From Lutibacter sp. (lineage in GTDB: Bacteria; Bacteroidota; Bacteroidia; Flavobacteriales; Flavobacteriaceae): a stretch of 7,073 nt of DNA. The translations under genes and the position numbers were made by a program. The stretch covers positions 92,157 through 99,229 of the forward strand of contig NVVE01000008.1 in assembly GCA_002733285.1 (NCBI GenBank), read 5' to 3'. Below, piece by piece: positions 5,850 through 7,073 of the stretch (positions are counted from its first letter, which is position 1; each line of letters opens with the position of its first letter). The notes beneath the pieces were generated by a model. That model saw only the letters and a list, made by a program, of their open reading frames with translations, made no database searches and was not told the DNA's origin.

Positions 5850-7073
5850 AGTACAAGAAGCATTGTTAAAACGTTTTGAAAGTCATCGCATCATTTTTTG
5901 GTATGATGAAAAGAAAGAACTCACTGACCAATATGAGGAATTGGGTATTGATGGAGTGGATAAAATTCACGTTCAAGGAAATGAGTTCGAAGTAAAACAT
6001 CGCATCACCAAACAAGCCCCAAATAACAAATTCTTACTTTATTTTACTGGCGAAAAACCTCTAAATGAAGAAAACTGGTTGTTGGATTTGGAATTCGCAC
6101 ACCACGTATTTCATACGGACCAAGAAGCTATGTTTATGCAAGAAATAGGGATTGGTTATCATTTAAAAGAATTGGTTACTGAACATCTTGAATTCTTTAA
6201 GTCTAAAGAACGTAGAACAAAATTAAAAGAACTGTTAGGAGAAGGTGACCAACACGAAGATATTAGAGGTAAAATGTTGGCTGTGCTTTTCAATACGGAC
6301 TATGTGAATCTAAGCACTTTTATCCAAGCTCATAGCTCTGAATTCATTGACGGGAATGATAAGTTTGATAAAAACTTGAATAGATATAATCTTACTAAAT
6401 ATTATTGGGGGAAAATTAAACACCAATTTAATTATCTCAATGAGGCTCCATCCATATATGATTTTCTTATAGAAGTGTTTAACGTCAATTTTGTGTTGGG
6501 TTCTAAAAACGAGTTAAATAAAGAATCGAGAATCTTGCTATTACAATGGAAGGATACCATCCAATTTAGAGATAGCTTCCAGAAAGTTTCTGAGAAGATT
6601 GCAAATGATTTAGATGTTGAATCCAAATTAAGCGAAACAACATTAGAAACTATTATTGATGATGATTTATTTAGGTTAGCAGATTTCAAAGTAATCCACG
6701 AACTAGTTAATCAATTAGCTGAGGGAAGTATTTCTACAGAAAAGGTTTTAAAGTTCATAAAAAAGAGGGAAAATAAGTTTTGGAACAATGAATTTCAACC
6801 TTTCTACAGCTGTATCACTTTTGGAACTCAATTCATAGATAAAGCAAAAGAAACCTCATCTACTAAATATAAATCATTTGATGAAGGTGTAAAAAGCTAT
6901 TCAGCGAATCTTTACGAAGTAGACTTTATTTACAGAAAATTTATTTGGAATTACAGGCAAACTAAACAAAATAGAATATTAGCAAATTTAGTTGAAACAG
7001 TAGAAAAAAGATACTCCAATGATTGGCTGTTGAACAACAATAATAACTGGCAAAAGGTGATTGACAATGTTGA
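5842..7073 (+). CDS. pglZ: BREX type 1 protein PglZ, N-terminal part (3' truncated by window edge)
   Basis: The frame from ATG 5842 stays open to the window end: 410 codons plus two bases. PglZ of type 1 BREX is normally somewhat over 800 residues, so about half is seen. It is a member of the alkaline phosphatase superfamily and is required for phage exclusion; its reaction in BREX is not settled. The typical N-terminal opening is present: a short helix ending in RFESHRIIFWYDEKKEL (residues 11-27), then an alternating strand/helix segment including FEVKHRIT and FLLYFTGEKPL, and HHVFHTDQEAMFMQEIGI around 87-105. A mostly helical region rich in Lys, Glu and Asn follows. The metal-binding phosphatase core expected in the second half is beyond the window edge, so catalytic residues cannot be checked. 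The start overlaps the upstream stop by 8 bp, and the same reading frame closes (TAA) just upstream of this ATG, supporting the choice. Identification rests on the N-terminal pattern plus the position after brxC-pglX. Confidence 0.88.
   Translation, partial: MNKVQEALLKRFESHRIIFWYDEKKELTDQYEELGIDGVDKIHVQGNEFEVKHRITKQAPNNKFLLYFTGEKPLNEENWLLDLEFAHHVFHTDQEAMFMQEIGIGYHLKELVTEHLEFFKSKERRTKLKELLGEGDQHEDIRGKMLAVLFNTDYVNLSTFIQAHSSEFIDGNDKFDKNLNRYNLTKYYWGKIKHQFNYLNEAPSIYDFLIEVFNVNFVLGSKNELNKESRILLLQWKDTIQFRDSFQKVSEKIANDLDVESKLSETTLETIIDDDLFRLADFKVIHELVNQLAEGSISTEKVLKFIKKRENKFWNNEFQPFYSCITFGTQFIDKAKETSSTKYKSFDEGVKSYSANLYEVDFIYRKFIWNYRQTKQNRILANLVETVEKRYSNDWLLNNNNNWQKVIDNV

Noticed and set aside
1..7073. 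Type 2 BREX (Pgl system with pglW/pglY)
   Set aside because: No kinase-like gene is present, and the brxC-pglX-pglZ order and protein types fit type 1.

Overview
The window is a fragment of a BREX (bacteriophage exclusion) type 1 phage-defence operon. All four genes lie on the + strand: the 3' end of brxC, a complete pglX, a complete gene for an AlbA_2/GHKL-ATPase/winged-helix protein, and the 5' half of pglZ. The order brxC-pglX-pglZ is the type 1 core. The parts expected outside the window are brxA, brxB and most of brxC to the left, and the rest of pglZ plus probably brxL to the right.

The DNA is AT-rich (about one third G+C by eye), and there is no convincing Shine-Dalgarno sequence before any start. 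Together with the look of the proteins, this suggests a Bacteroidota host, probably a flavobacterium or relative. That is inference; no taxonomic marker gene is present.

Layout: brxC C-terminal part (1-642), 3 nt gap, pglX (646-4212), 2 nt gap, accessory gene (4215-5849), 8 nt overlap, pglZ N-terminal part (5842-7073). There is no intergenic stretch, internal promoter, terminator, RNA gene, insertion sequence or CRISPR array. The four genes are therefore best read as one transcript with close translational coupling.

From what is known of BREX, PglX methylates adenine in an asymmetric host motif and marks self. BrxC (a large ATPase) and PglZ (an alkaline-phosphatase-superfamily protein) are needed to stop replication of phage DNA that lacks the mark. 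The least ordinary item is the 544-residue protein between pglX and pglZ, a position where other BREX loci carry accessory defence genes. It joins a Schlafen-type AlbA_2 domain, whose acidic residues resemble the Schlafen RNase site, to a GHKL-type ATP-binding domain, a repetitive AQDG/QVTAHL linker and a C-terminal winged helix. It may be a regulator of the operon or an extra effector; the sequence does not decide. A second point of interest is that the central, target-recognition part of pglX uses arginine codons unlike its 3' part, which fits exchange of specificity modules.
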